This document shows, piece after piece, positions 48,691 to 62,329 of a stretch of 64,000 nt of DNA. The translations under genes and the position numbers were made by a program. Below the pieces are notes generated by a model that made no database searches, was not told the origin of the DNA, and saw nothing but the letters and a program-made list of their open reading frames with translations. Each line of letters starts with the position of its first letter. Position 1 is the stretch's first letter. The stretch comes from Isoetes taiwanensis (taxonomy: Eukaryota > Streptophyta > Lycopodiopsida > Isoetales > Isoetaceae), in contig JAJEKV010000004.1 of assembly GCA_021234155.1 (NCBI GenBank), positions 31,432,678-31,496,677 of the forward strand. Reading direction: 5' to 3'.

Positions 48691-49629
48691 AGTGTGCGGC
48701 GATCTTGCGGGTATTGAAGTAAATGTGGGCGTGTGTCATGGGTGGTGTAATGGAGTTTGTAAGTGGAATGAAATGTTGTATATTTACTTGCATGTTTATA
48801 GATGGATCAAAGTGTGAAGATGTGAAGTTTAGTTTGCATGATTGATGTTGAAATGAGACCATTCAATTGCATCCACCTAAACCTAACTTGTAACCTCTAT
48901 GTGCAATGGTGAATGTCTCATCTTACATACTTAAAATGGATGATGAATGCCAAAATGTTGTATATGATTAATGAAGGTGGGAGTAAGAAGTATATTTAGA
49001 GTCGTGTTTAACAATGGCGCATGGTTCCTATGAAGGAATCTTGAATGACAATATTATAGGATGGAATTATTTAAATGGTTTCCCTAAAGAACTGGGATGA
49101 CAATATTAAAGGTTTGGGTAAAACAAATAATTTAACGGGATCTCGATAAAAAAAGGTAGCTGCCAAAGTATGCATTAAGCGTGGAATCCATTCCATTATT
49201 TAAAAAAGTGTATTGTAGCCCGACTTCTATTTAGAACATGAGGGACGAAACGGTTATCTTTGTTTGGCAAAAGTAGACATATAGTTGTGCAAGGAAGGAA
49301 GGAAGGAAGGAAGTTTATTTTAACGTCCACGAGGAGGAGAGTTGGTATGAATATATGTAATTTTAGATAGATAAACAATTTTAATGACTATGAAGAATGC
49401 CATTCGATCTTATCTTATAGTAATGATGTCCATACGTTGTTGGGTGTAAGTTGAGAGCCTATAAATATTTTGGAGCAGCAATGAGAAAAGCGTGCTCAAA
49501 ATATGCTTGCTCTATAATTCTTATTTTGTAAAGAGTAGAGGCACTCTATGATATTGTAGTTTATTATATTTTAAATAAAAATGCCACCTTTGGTGGGCTC
49601 TCACCTAATATAAGATTATGCGATATTTT
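48691..49629. other. No gene recognised; (GGAA)n tract
   Basis: AT-rich sequence with a GGAA microsatellite at 49291-49313. Confidence 0.4.
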
Positions 49630-49833
49630 CACTTCATTTCTTTTATGATGTCCGTACATAGAGCTAGTTTGGACCAGCTATAAAGTTGCTTCTACATTGT
49701 AGATGCATGTCAGGTTTGTGGTATAAAACATCACTTCATGTCTTTTTTGGGTTCTGATGTCTATACATGAAGCTAGTTTTGACCAACTACATAGTTAGCT
49801 TCTAGATTATAGATGCATTTATGATGGTGTTGT
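49630..49833. repeat. 102-bp tandem duplication
   Basis: CACTTCAT at 49630 recurs at 49732. Both are followed by GATGTC..TACAT, AGCTAGTTT.GACCA.CTA, GCTTCTA.ATT.TAGATGCAT. The copies have diverged moderately. Confidence 0.75.
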
Positions 49834-52109
49834 TAAGGCAAATAATGCCATATGCTTTACCAAAAGGCTTATTTTGGTTTTGGGTTCAAATAGGGACACT
49901 TTCAATATATATTTAGTATATTAACATGTGCATTCAATGAACATAGGAAATATCCTCTTGTTGCCATATAGAAAACGAAATTTAAAATCAAGTCACCTTT
50001 TTTTTTTCTAGTAGTTTTATGGGCCTTTTTAAGCCTCTAGAGAATCCCCTTCTATTGCTAATTCACATGGAATCGGCAAGAATAGAAAGTAGATTGGAAT
50101 ATCCTTTTGCCTCTTAAATGGCTCTTCACGAGGTTCCTCTAAATCTAGATAAGCTCTTCTTTAGTAAGAATAACAAAGAGAACACAACCTTGATGGCGAA
50201 CATTGTTCCATAGCCCACAATGGTTGCATGTAGAAGTATAGTAAGAACTGATCATTTTATTTGAATTGGCACGTAAATACTCACGTTTCATAAAATAGTC
50301 TCGAGGCTTCCTTGGTAAGACTATGCTTAGCATATCACACTTAATCATACCCGGGTAGAAACCTCATCTAACGCCTTAGCGATGCAATTCCATTAGTCTG
50401 ATTTTACAATGACATTTGAATTGAGGCTATCGAGACAATATCCCGGATGTAAAATCCCCGAGAGAATTCAAGCCTAGTACCGCATTAGGACCATAATCCA
50501 AGACCATGCATCCTATCACCTCGGCCACGATTACTAACAATTTAAATGTGCAAGGTAGAAAAAAGGTTAAGTAGCAATTCACGAAAATCTTTGTGATTGG
50601 CACTTACCTCAAAATCTTTGGCTTAACTACACCATGTAACTATTATGGTAATGTACCTTTATTTGATGCAAAAGTTTTTCTCCATTTATTAGAAAGACGC
50701 ACGAAACCCCGAAATATTGTGTTTTGTTCCATTCTTCTCTAGGTGGATGAAGCTCCAATCAGCATCTGAGCATCTGGCTGAGGGTTTGTTAGATCACTAC
50801 GACAAATGGTTTTAGAGAACCTACAATGAACACAAATTTAAATTAGCATTGAATCTCTAAAACGTTATGCCTTGACACCATTTATTTAGCCATTTGTACT
50901 TGCACAAATCGCGCTAAGGAATGATCAATAATAACTTTCTAGCAAATATAAAATCTAGCATAATCTTGCAAATGTCCTGAAACATTTGGAGTTACCTTCA
51001 GGAAGTCTTCAAAGGCCAGACAAAATGATGACAATGTCTGGAATAACTAAGAATGGGGCTTGAACGGTAGTTTGAACCATCCATATTTCTTCCTATGGCT
51101 TATCCATACTGTTTTGGCATACGCATGGAATACGGAAATTTGTAATCGCATTTTAGTGAAAGAATAGTTCTTTCTTAGCGGTGCATGCAAAACTCAATAC
51201 ACATATTGGAAATTTAGAATGCACACTCTACGGCCAATTTTGCCCTTATCTAGATTAGAGCTTTTCTACTCCTCTATCCCTCTCAAATGCACGTTTGAGC
51301 AAGAAAAGATGGAACTTCAATGCATAAGAACAAATACAATAGAGGTGTCTACCTAGTCTGGGTCCAAAGGTCGAAGTGATTCCAAGGCGAACTTGGAGTC
51401 CCAAGACCCGATCTGTTGCTTTCGAAGGGCGAATCTTCAAGTCTAGAGGAAAGCAAAGCTGATGTCACAGGAATTGAGCTAAATCAGCAATTCAAGGCAT
51501 GAGAAACTACGAAATCTGTTGAAGCGGTTGGAAAACCTCATACGATTTTCCAACAAATGATGACACATGTGAATGTGCAAGATCTGAAAATAGGCAAAAC
51601 TTTAGCCATTGCAAAACCTCTGGCGGTGTCGTTTTACAATCTAGATCAGATGTAGGTGAAAAGCAGAAAATATATGCAAGGGATGTAGGGTGTTAGAATG
51701 CCTAGCTGCTTGACAAACAACAATGGGCCGGAGAAAGAAAAATTGAAACCTGCAGATCTCAGAACACACCTCGATAGCCCAGTGATTTCTCCCGATCTCG
51801 AATCTGAGCATCTTGATATAAGCAAGAGTTTTTGTAGCACAAACCTATAGGAAGGAGGTCGTTCCATTGAACCTGAGGCCCATAAGTCCATAGGCAATCG
51901 ATGAGTTAGAATGGGATTCTTGTCTTTCTATTCTACGGCAAGAATCGAGGGAGTAAATAACTTGACATTCTAAGTAAACTTGGCAAAATAATTTTGTGAA
52001 TGATGTTAAATGTGCTGGGAACATGTATTAGAGTGCTTAGGCGTTTGCCATCAATGCATAAAATTTGTTTTGCCATGATGCATAAGGCTGCGGTGATTTG
52101 CATACAACA
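49834..52109. other. No gene recognised (2.3 kb)
   Basis: A minus frame at 50145-50348 (SSYYTSTCNHCGLWNNVRHQ) is coding-like but unassigned. The rest is AT-rich. Confidence 0.4.
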
Positions 52110-52361
52110 CCAAAAAGACTCAAGGCAAGCCTTGAGCACTACATTCTTCCATACATGCACCTAAGATAGTAAACCATATCGCAGCATCATGAATGAAGTA
52201 GTGGTCAATATAGGATTGACCCCCATACTTTGAATACATGGCTGGAAATACTCCTTTCTTTTCTCTACCAGAGACCGGCCTTAGGCACTTTGTAAGTAAA
52301 TAAAGGTGATGCTATTTGGATGTATGCCTTCATCACGCATTCTGTCGAATAGATCAAACAC
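52110..52361 (-). pseudogene. Pentatricopeptide repeat (PPR) protein remnant
   Basis: The minus strand reads VFDLFDRMRDEGIHPNSITF then SLVEKRKEYFQ..IQSMGVNP, the standard end of a PLS-type PPR protein (LF..M...GI.P...TF..LLSAC...GLV..G..YF..M...YG..P). After a frameshift AAIWFTILGACMEEC matches the W..LLGAC of the first E motif. PPR proteins bind organellar RNA for editing or processing. Only the last motifs survive, with a TAA in the TF..L segment and at least one frameshift, so this is a fragment. Confidence 0.6.
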
Positions 52362-53036
52362 AAGATGATGATGTTCCTCTGGCTATATCGTATGCTATCG
52401 GTATGTCATGTCATAATATCCTCTTTAGTGATTGGATTATGAAATACCTTGTGAGGTGTCAACCGCATCACATTTAACATAAAATCCACATGAGAATTTG
52501 CTACAAGCGGATCACCTAGCTCAGAAGCTTTGAGGCGACCAAGCGAAGAGCACCTTGAGGGTAAGAATTAAGTATCCAAAATTCTAACATTCAACTATCT
52601 CACATTAGCAGTAGCTACTACTTGAAACATCCCATTTCTTTAACAATTACATTATGAGCCATAGCCATTCAGCGTGAAAAGGATAAAAGGGGAAATCACG
52701 AGAACTTTTTAGGAGGAGAGGGGGATAGAACATATACTTATCTTAATTTTAATGAAGAATATCTACGGAAGGGACATGTGAAAAGGCGGGTGTGAGGAGT
52801 TACCTTTGCTGAGGTATTCGATGCTATTTTATAAATATATATACATAAGGAAGCACATTCATGATAGAATTAAAAGTTATATTATTAGTACTTAGAATAC
52901 TTACAAATAAGACTCTGGAAACAAAGACTCTGGAAACAAAAGCCAATAAAAGGCAAGAGTTTAAATTACTTGTAAAGATGGTGCAAAGAGCCACGAAATC
53001 TTAGGTTCTGACCAACTTCATACACAATCTCACAAG
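52362..53036. other. No gene recognised
   Basis: AT-rich, with ACTCTGGAAACAAA repeated at 52912-52938. The upstream PPR motifs expected here are not readable. Confidence 0.4.
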
Positions 53037-53390
53037 TCACTTTCCATGCCCATTGCTTTCATAAGACCACAATTGGTACCTTATAAATGAAGTAATGCGA
53101 AAAGGTAGTAGGTCCTCACGCATCAAAATCCAAAACAGTTTTAATACATCAGAAAGTGTTGAGAGATGAAGAGTAAATTTGCCATGCTTCATAAGAATGT
53201 TTGTCTTGCTTTTTACATTCATGTGTACTACTTGATCACGAAGCACTGAAATCTTGATACCTCCTATTATACCAATGAGTATGTGCATAATAGTTGTAGG
53301 AGAGCAATAGTATGTGCATAGATTGAAACAATACTGATTTTGACACGATATATGAGCCTCGAATGAAAAAGCAACACCTCTCTTGCCCAT
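53037..53390 (-). other. Unidentified 117-codon minus-strand frame
   Basis: The frame has protein-like composition in its second half: ISVLRDQVVHMNVKSKTNIL, KHGKFTLHLSTLSDVLKLFW, EDLLPFRITSFIRYQLWSYE. The pattern of hydrophobic and aromatic residues suggests a real folded domain, but I do not recognise the family and see no flanking exons. It may be a transposon remnant like its neighbours. Confidence 0.35.
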
Positions 53391-53445
53391 TAGGAGTTAA
53401 ATGTTCCACCAATACTCAGTGCTTTCTCCTAAATATAAAAACCAT

Positions 53446-53727
53446 TGTATCTCTCTAATCTCGAAGGGCTAAGCGAGGGGCTATGGACCACACACAGCAA
53501 ACCCGCGATTACGGCGCTCAGTATTTTGGATTGAGACCCCATTCTAGCAGTCCGATTATGATTCATGCTCTTATTTTTGAAACAACTGTATCTCTCCTAA
53601 TCACCGAGGAAGGGCTAAAAGCGGGGGCTATGGATTACAAACCCTGCAAACCAGCGGTTCTGATACTCCGTGTTTTTGGATTGAGACCCATTCTAAGCAG
53701 TCAGATTAAGCCAAATTCCCGCAGGCC
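53446..53727. repeat. 141-bp tandem duplication
   Basis: TGTATCTCTC at 53446 recurs at 53587. Both copies continue GAAGGGCTAA, GCGAGGGGCTATGGA / GCGGGGGCTATGGA, TTTTGGATTGAGACCC and AGCAGTC.GATTA. The wording recalls retrotransposon leader sequences. Confidence 0.8.
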
Positions 53728-54339
53728 GCGGGTTATGCGCATAGCTAAATCCACCATAGCCCGCATTAGATTTCTTGACTTCACATCAAGGGAATATTTT
53801 TATGCGAAGAGCCTCGAACTTTGGAATCAGTCTTAGAGCTCACCCATGAAATGTAAGCTCTTATCTAATTAGAGAAGCAAAATACCTTAGGACAGAGGCT
53901 TTATAAAGAAAATTTGGATGGTGATGCGGCATCGTCCACCTTCACGATGGAGTGCCACCTTCAGAATACAACCACGAATCGCGGCCTATTGAGCTAAGTA
54001 GCGAGAAAGACTTGATTAGGATTCGAAAACTTGGAGGGAAGGGAAGGCGCATCAAATGAATCACGGCGTTCTGTACGGAACTAACCACTCACAAAATAAA
54101 AGAAGATATAGGCATGCAAGAAGAGATGAAAGTCAAATATCCGACGGTGGTACATAGCTAGTGAAGGAGACTCATTTTTTACATGTCGGTCGTCCTTGAA
54201 CATGACAACGACTTAGGTACAACATTGTCTCCAAAATATCACGGAGACTTCTCAGCATCTAAAGGTATAAATTACTCAAGCCATGTTTTTGAATTAAGTG
54301 GATGTCTTTGCCTGATTCAAGTCCTCTAGGTCATTCTAT
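53728..54339. other. No gene recognised
   Basis: Spacer before the gypsy relic. It may include eroded upstream pol sequence, but no reverse transcriptase motif could be read. Confidence 0.35.
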
Positions 54340-55440
54340 TATTATTTAGGAGAGAGAGATTTTATGAAATTTGGAATAAAAATAGAATGGGAATTTCTTT
54401 GCATCTTCTCATGGCAAAGCGAGAGCATGATGGCAAGGTGACATAAAGAGAATACTCTGTGAGATGTTAAAAGGTTCGGCCCATTCCATTAAGGAGTCAC
54501 GAGAAGATGTTAATGAATTTCTTGATATGGTATTTTACTATAAAAGAGGAATGAAAGATAGCAGCATTATGTCAATTATTGGTTTAAATCTTATATTTAT
54601 AGTGGTCCTAAAATCCTACAATCACGAGTTCTTAATTTGCTATTTTTTTTTTGTTTGTGCGGAGACACTTTTGTTAATAGGAATTAGGTAGTATGGCAGA
54701 GAGATAGGGCATGATTGTGATACCTTGAAGGGACCACAAAGATACATACAATTCGACAATATGCCAAAGTAAACCCCACCATGGATTTGCCCATAAAGCT
54801 TTGTCATGCTTTTATAATGCTTGTTGGAAGGTTTGTGGAATAAGTGTCAGCACCAATAGAAGGTTGGGGCCTCATATTCTAGGCTGAAACTGAAATCATG
54901 TGGGGATTGAACACGCCACTCATGTCAATATAAAGGTGATAATGGGGTGGAAGGTAGACCTTGTAAGTGGGTGACAACTTAGTATTTAATCACGAGAGAG
55001 GCTAACACTTGAGAGAATGTTGAGTTTTAGATTGTAGAAGTGCGAGCCCAAGCATGTAGTAGGAAGATCTTTCCACGGAATGAATGGGGTTCAACAAGTA
55101 CTTTAAGTATATTGGTGGCTGATAGGTATAGTTATGTCATTCAATGCACGATGTGATTGTTATTCACATCTTGTCATATCTGAAAGGTAAATTGTTAGCT
55201 AATCAGTGAAAGAATCCATGTCCTGAAGCTACCTTTAGAAATACATGAGCACATAGTAAAACACTACCTCCATCAGTTGAGACATTAGCAGTATTAGTAG
55301 AGTCAAAGGTGAGAAAGAAATCTAAACGAGGAAAGAAAATATTAGGCTATTTGTTAGAAAGATAGTTAGCTGGCCGAGAAATAAAGAAACAAATGGTGGA
55401 AATTTTGTAAGAAAAGAAAGACATCAAAAGTGCTCGGAAG
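54340..55440 (+). mobile_element. Ty3/gypsy integrase-to-chromodomain relic
   Basis: Around 54440-54600 a frame reads RILCEMLKGSAHSIKE, EDVNEFLDMVFYYKRG, SSIMSIIGLNL. This lines up with the gypsy integrase stretch NRILEEMLR ... DW.E.L...EFAYN ... SS....PF.LNYG. Near 55260-55380, PPSVETLAVLVESKVRKKSK and GKKILGYLLER fit the chromodomain-like tail (IL..R.R..R.R..EYLVKW.G) found in chromoviruses. The region between holds only faint traces. The match is weak, gapped and full of stops. No LTR, RT or RNase H was identified. Confidence 0.45.
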
Positions 55441-58400
55441 GCGATGCGACCAGCGGCTCAAAAAGCATAAACATTATGCATGTTTTGCATTTCAATGTTA
55501 ATTTATAAAGGCGGTCGGCTTGGGTGTAGGAATTGATGCTTAGGTGACTTTATTTATATTCTGAGAACTTGATTGAAGAGGCTCTCTTGCAATATGATGC
55601 AATTAAGCATCGCAAAATAAAGTACATCATTTTCTAGCGGCAAATCCGGCACTTCAATTTGAGTTAAACAAGCTTTGAAAAATGTTTCAAATGTCTGACC
55701 TCGAATGATTGTTTACGCATTGAATTTCTTTTTTAAGAGTGGTTTTGGATCAAAACCGCGGGTTTTACCATAGCATTCATTCATAAGCGTATCCTCCGAT
55801 TATTTACTCGAGGCGGGGAGATCTAAAGAGGTCGTGAAGTGTTCTGATAAGCATATTTTTTATTTTTGTTTCAAAATAATAAGTGTTGCTTATTCTTGTA
55901 TAGAAAGTTCCACTTCTTAAATTTGCTTGCTCATAGGATAATTGATGGGATACTCTATTTGAAAGTTTAACTTCTTTAAATTGCATGCATATAGAATTAA
56001 AGCATCGTAACACCATCATACAATCTTGCTATTTCATACAGTTTGAGAATCTTGATTCTGAGTTAGCGGTGCCAAATAATATTATATTCACGGTTATATA
56101 ACTATATATGAGACCAAGTTACTGAAATTTTGAGTACCAGCCCATGCTCCACTCCTATCATCAAATTTACATCATTCGGATGGTTTAAATACATATCGAG
56201 TTGCTCATTTACACAACAAGCTGGGGCATATATACAACTCAAAACTAAAACCATATCAAACACTATCTTTAAAATTCGGCAATGGTATATATATTTGAAC
56301 CAAGGTCATGTCTTAGATCCTCAGAATTAAGTATCATGATCATACGCTTCAACTTTCGACTTGCCACCTTTATTGGTAGTTGAACTTCATCATAAACCTT
56401 ACATGGGCATAGGTGGTGAAGCATGGGAGGAACATGGTACTGCGTGCATTATGGGGGCTTTCTTAGGGAACAGGATCTTCCATGGTTTGGGATGGAGTTC
56501 CGATGTTTGCTGTGATGTCTGGGACATGAAACAAATTTGCTAAATCATATGATTGTGTATATTCCTTGGATCCCATATTTGTCTCACGAAAAATAAATGC
56601 CTTGGATTCTACCGAATCGGGAATTTTGTTGCTTGGCTACAGCCATTCGCAAACAATTAGTCACAAACTATCGGAGTAACTGGTGGCAAAGGAGGAGAAA
56701 AATGCAAATTTACCACACATAAATTTATACAGATTCTTCCAAATTACTATCTCCGAGGTGTTTGGCGAGATGTTTTCCTCCAATAAAATTGCATCTTCTT
56801 ACCCCTCTGGAGACTATTCTTTGCTACCACTTTTGCTTTCTTATTATTTAGTCTCACCTCTTCCTTTACTGCTGTTTGATATGGTTTTAGTACTCTCTTC
56901 AGCTTCTTGTGACCTTTGGTACATCCTCTTCCAGCTCAATATTATGCATATTGCACCACAAAAGACATTAGATTAGGTCTAACACAAAATGATGACTGTA
57001 CTTCTCTTTTGTTTCTCATTCGACATCATCTTCTTGCCTTTTCTGACTTTTTTGGTCCATCTGCTGCATAAGCTGATCAGCCTCTACTAAACTAACATTC
57101 AAAAACTAGCAAGTATCAAACGAGGCCTGATTTAGATACATGCAAATTAAAGAGACTATAACAAAAGGCAGACATTAAGCGTACCTTTTGTGGAGCTGGT
57201 CATAGATCTTGTTTGAGGTCTTTTCACACTTGTGGTGGCAGCGGTGTTAAATTTCCTCATCCTTGACATCGATAGCTCAATTCAATTCCATTTGCTGAAT
57301 CACTGATCATTTTTTGTGAAATCTGAATGGCAACTCTTGGTATAGATCTGCGGGGGTTTAAATGTATTAAGACATGCATTGTGGGTTTTCGCGAGATGAG
57401 CGGAAGATGTGGGCCGGTGACCCATTTCAGTTTGATGCATGTCAAAGTGATCACTAAAGCCATGCCACATACCGAGCAACCTAAATCACGTAAGCGCATC
57501 GTTTCTAGCGGATGGCCCCTGTGATTGTAGTATTTGAACATCACTCAGTGACCGCATTGGCGTCTTAGATACTATTTCCTGTTCTGATCCTAATAGAGCG
57601 GAGTCTTTCAACGATAACCGTACCTCTTACCATTGACATTTATATTAAGTGCTCTCTGCCTTTAAAGATTGACAATGTTAGCCCTTGAACTGTTTCACCA
57701 TTCATTAATTCATTGCCAACAATGCTTTCAGGACTATTTCTTTAGTGCTACAATACTCATTTTTAGTCTCTTGTATATTCTGAAATTGGAGGCAAGCAAT
57801 TTATCAAGGCCTTCAACGGACCATTCAATCCAACAAGGCCTTCTCCTTTGCTTTCAGCTCATTCCAAGTCTGCTTTTAACTTCATGCCTTCTGCTCATCT
57901 TATTCGGCGTAATTGTGAAATAACCATTGGTTGCGGTTTGCCTAGGTGAATTCATTTTCTTCTTAACCCCCTTTCTTCCTCTTCTTCTTCCTTATTTTGT
58001 CCTTCGTCTTGCTTTCTCGACCCTGTACCCCCACATACCACCTCTCTTTTACTCGTCATTTAATATGACACTTACCTTTGGTGTCGTTTGTGATTTTGGT
58101 GGTAAAGGCCTCAATATCTCTGATCTCGTCTTTACGATCTGCTTTCTCTACTGTCTTCTCCAAACCTTCGACATTTCCTTCCATTAATCTGTACTCATTG
58201 ATTTCTCTATTATATGATACATAGAGCATTGTGGCTCAGGCGTGTAGTATTAATGTATGACTCTTTCCTTCTTATCAGTGGCTTTGAGTTAAGCGACATT
58301 AGCATGATGGCTAATGTAGCAACTCTGCACAACAGCATGGTGGCTTTGGTTTAGTGACAATAGCATTATGGCTAATGTGTGGCTATTTTATTGTGTGTAC

Positions 58401-59939
58401 AGTGGTGATTTAAGATCTTGTATATGTGCAGTTCTTGATTGTGATATTGGAGGCCTCGTACTAAATCTGATTAATTTATTGAGGTTCCTTTAGGTTAGTG
58501 ATGATTTGGTGATATTGCCATTATCATATCATATTTTATCTCATCTTAATATATGAGTTGATAGGTTAAGATGCTCACTATATTTTAGTGATTTGGCAGT
58601 TGATACAAAATTTGGAGAATACTCGAAATCTTCTGCAGACGTCACCCAGGAGTTTTAGAGAATGCAGGTTTTGACTTTGTTTCAACCATCTCTAATTATG
58701 TTTTAGCCTATAAACAATTAGTGTCTATTATCGTGAGTTTCTCAGCTTAATGATTTTCGTCTGATCACTCAATACATTAATATTGTGTATTGGTTTTGAC
58801 ATGATATATTGTATACATGGATGACAGTTCTCAGTTGTATTTGGTTTAATTAGACTATCTTCAGTGTGCCCGTGAAAAGGGGCCCGGGGTCAGAACATCG
58901 CCCAGGAAGTTCGTGAGGCATCTAGTATTTTGTGTCAAGGCTCCCATGGCTCGTTGTGCCTTTGTGTGAATCTAGGTGTTAAATTGAATAACCGTCAGTT
59001 TGATCACCTGCTAAATCTATGGACTGGTTGTCATCCAATGTGCGATCATTTTCCGGCAAAAGATTTTGGATCCTTCCTCATTTGAAAATTCTCTATTCAT
59101 TCTTAATTTGTTGTAGCAAACCTCATCTCCTGAGCCTCCTTTAGATCTAATTAGAAGAGGGAGGAGAAAGCAGGGCATAAAGAGACTTATTGTTGTTCTC
59201 TTTAGGATCATAGTGCGGCATGAGAGATACTCATCTTATGATTCATGTAACTCGAGAATGACTCCAAAATTATTTTGCTTGGTATTCCGTGCGATCCTTT
59301 CACAAAGAATGAGGCGCCTTCAAGGCGCCATCTTTAGGCTCTCGGACCACAGGGAAAAGGTGAAGTGTAAAGAAATTAAAATGAAGGGCAAGATTCTAAA
59401 ACTTCTTAATAAAAAGTCATAGTGCTATCTTGATGGGGTGCTTGGTTTCGCAAAAATGCCCCTCCGACTCGATGGTTACCATATTCTTCTCTTGAATTTC
59501 TCTCAAACCTTCTAGTTATAATATCCTTTGTGTTAGGAGAAACTAAATTGTTCTCATGAATCTTTTCTATCATTCACAGATTGCATCGAATCTTTTAGCC
59601 CTCTTATAAACCCATTTTCCATCATTCAATCAATCTTTGCCCTCTTGTTCTTTTTGCCTTTTGAGGTTTCTTGAGTGAACACCTAATATATCTTTCTAAA
59701 ATTCCTCACAAGGTACACTTTATTGTTTTGTTACGAGTCTGCATGGCATAGTACAGACATTGCAAAGCATTCTTCTTGCATTTATATCGATTATTATAAT
59801 AAGTTTACAATCGCATAGGTCCTAATTGAGGCTCCTCATATGCTAGTATATCTTCCGATCTTAATTCTTCACCTACAAATTTTTTGTGTTTATCCTCAAA
59901 ACTCAAATGAAAATATCTTTTCAATTTTTTGATCTGTTA
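55441..59939. other. No gene recognised (4.5 kb)
   Basis: AT-rich. On the minus strand 57900-58190 has a Lys/Glu-rich, coiled-coil-like stretch (EGLEKTVEKADRKDEIRDIE) interrupted by stops further on. No family could be named. Plus frames at 57669-58187 are hydrophobic mirror images of it. Confidence 0.4.
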
Positions 59940-60287
59940 CTAGGAAGATGTTGATAGATTAAGGACAATCGATGTTTTAGTACTTGCACTTCTTGATAGT
60001 CCACGATCCTTACATGATTTTACAAACTCCAAATCTTTCCTCTTCTTGCTTTCCTTAGTGTAACTCTTTAGCATTTCTTCCTCCTTGGATGCTTCTACGT
60101 TTCTACATACAGTATAGGTTTTGGATATTACCTCATTGGCGTCCATACCCACAATGGATTGCATCTTGCGGCGAGGGCAAAAGAGCAAAGGAGGCAAAAC
60201 GAGCGGGGGCCCGAAGAACAAGAATTTGAATTCTAGTTTTGTAATTAGTGCTCCTAATTGGGACGCAAATAACCGGAATCGATTCAC
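59940..60287 (-). other. Unidentified 115-codon minus-strand frame
   Basis: The C-terminal part (MDANEVISKTYTVCRNVEAS, KEEEMLKSYTKESKKRKDLE) is charged and coding-like. The N-terminal part is hydrophobic and Leu/Pro-rich. No domain is recognised. Confidence 0.25.
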
Positions 60288-62329
60288 GATCTAGATAGTT
60301 GGCGATGCCATAATTATAGTTCATACACACAAAAGTGGCGGATCTGTGACCATTTTAGGGATATAAGCGGCAAACATGTTGCTTTTTTACCCATGTTTAT
60401 GCAATTTCCCAACATAGTAACCACCCGGTGGTGGTATCTGGTTAAATCATAATCTTGGATCACTAGAACGAGCATATGCTGGATTGAGTGGGAAGATTGC
60501 ATACTTGAGGCCCATGGTTGGTACTCGAGTGTCGGTCATGAATATGCACGTGGGGCGTTCGAGACAACGCCGTAGTGGGCGACTACTCATAGCATCTAGA
60601 TGATTTGCCCAGTTGTTATAGGCATATGGAGTTAGGAATGTTACATGTGAGGCATCTTACATATACAATTTCAGATGGCGTTCGCTTGAGTCGGTGGAAT
60701 GTGGTCGACGGATCAATTGCCTCCAATTTATAAGAAGAAAAAGGTTGGTGGCAGTGGTTGCCCCGATATTTTGAAGATTTTCAAGTATTAATTACCCGAT
60801 ACACTCATTTCCCACATCTAACATACCTCAACTTGGGGGACCCCAAAATTCGTTAACCACAATCTAATCAACATATGGTGATTAGGGATGAATCATGTAA
60901 TTAATGGCGTGTTAGCACTATTCCACCACGATAAGATGGTGAACCCCACGGCGCATGTGGTGCATGAGGTTGACATGGGGAAGTCTCGTCACCCCAATAC
61001 ATGAAAGACTTCGTGATGGCGGTATACTGCTTCTCTTTGGCGGGCCTAAGCGATCCACGATTGCCTATCTTATCGCGATAGGTGGCAATTAATGGCCTTT
61101 GTTTGGGGTTCATTTTAATTCTCCAGGATGAGCTCCGTCACCATAGATCTGAGAAAACTTGACATCACAAGTGCATGGCGAAATTATAAGGTGTTTGTTG
61201 CCCCCAAAGTCTTGTAAAGGGCGACCATACCCTACAATATGGTAGCCCCGGTTGCGATTTTTCGTCGTTACATTAATTTCCTGCTGCTAGTAGTGTCATC
61301 ATTCATTCTTGGTAGTATTCGATGTCATTCACTCACTCTAGTTTCATCGGTTATGAGAAAAATCCTCTGTTTTTGTTGGATGGTGAACAACAGCAGCGAA
61401 GCGGGGCTTGGCAATGGAAATAGGTACAGGGGCGGATAAGACTTCTGCATGGCGAGATTGGAGCTTTGGCGATGGTGGAGAGTACACGAGAAACCTTTGG
61501 ACGAGGTTGAAGTGGGGGTTCGACCCTTAAAAATCCGGCTATTCCAAAAATTTGATGGCAAAAAAATATTCGGCGTTTTGAATATTTCGAGAGAAGTTTC
61601 AAGGATTCGGAAGTACATTATAATTTCATATTCAAAGCGACCTTAAATGTAGCGGGCATTTTTAATGGTTAGAAATAAAATTCTAATTTGAACCACCTTT
61701 GGACTCACGGTACTTTCCTTTTCGTCTCTTTGAATCTTAGCTTGAATCTTTGTGAAACTTATTGTGTTTATCTACACTGTGCAATATAGTTAGGAAAGCA
61801 GACCAATAAAGAAGAACAAACATCACAATCTGCTGATTCCATACTTTTTGGGAGGCGGTGAGCAGTTCGGCTCCCAAATCTTTTGTGTAGTGGTGGGAAA
61901 ATCTATTTCATCTGCTTCTTGTTGTTCAAAATCAACTCCCCATTCTATATTGTCCGTTCAAGTTTTCTTGTCTGTCATTCTATCGTATGCTGACCTGCGA
62001 CCATTGACCCCGCTCAGCTAGCATGATCGCATTACCAGTACATGCAGAATAGCATCCAAGCAGAACTGATACATTCAAAGAAGAATATCTGGTGTTATCT
62101 ATTCTGCACCAAGAAAGAACATAAACAAACGGCGGAGATTTATGGACCGCATTAAACCCTAACCTCGCAAACAACCAGCTACTAGCCTCCATCCACAGCG
62201 ACCTGATAGCCCCTAAGCTCCGGCGATAACGCCCTCAGCCTTGACTTCCGCCTAGCCTGAGATACCCCTCATCCATTTCCTGCTGCTTTTCGCCTCCAAG
62301 GGCTGGTTTGACATCTCAGGCTTTTGTGT
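60288..62329. other. No gene recognised (2 kb)
   Basis: Mixed-composition intergenic DNA with only short frames. Confidence 0.4.

Noticed and set aside
57669-58187. Hydrophobic plus-strand membrane-protein frames
   Set aside because: They are the complement of a Lys/Glu-rich minus-strand stretch that is itself broken by stops.
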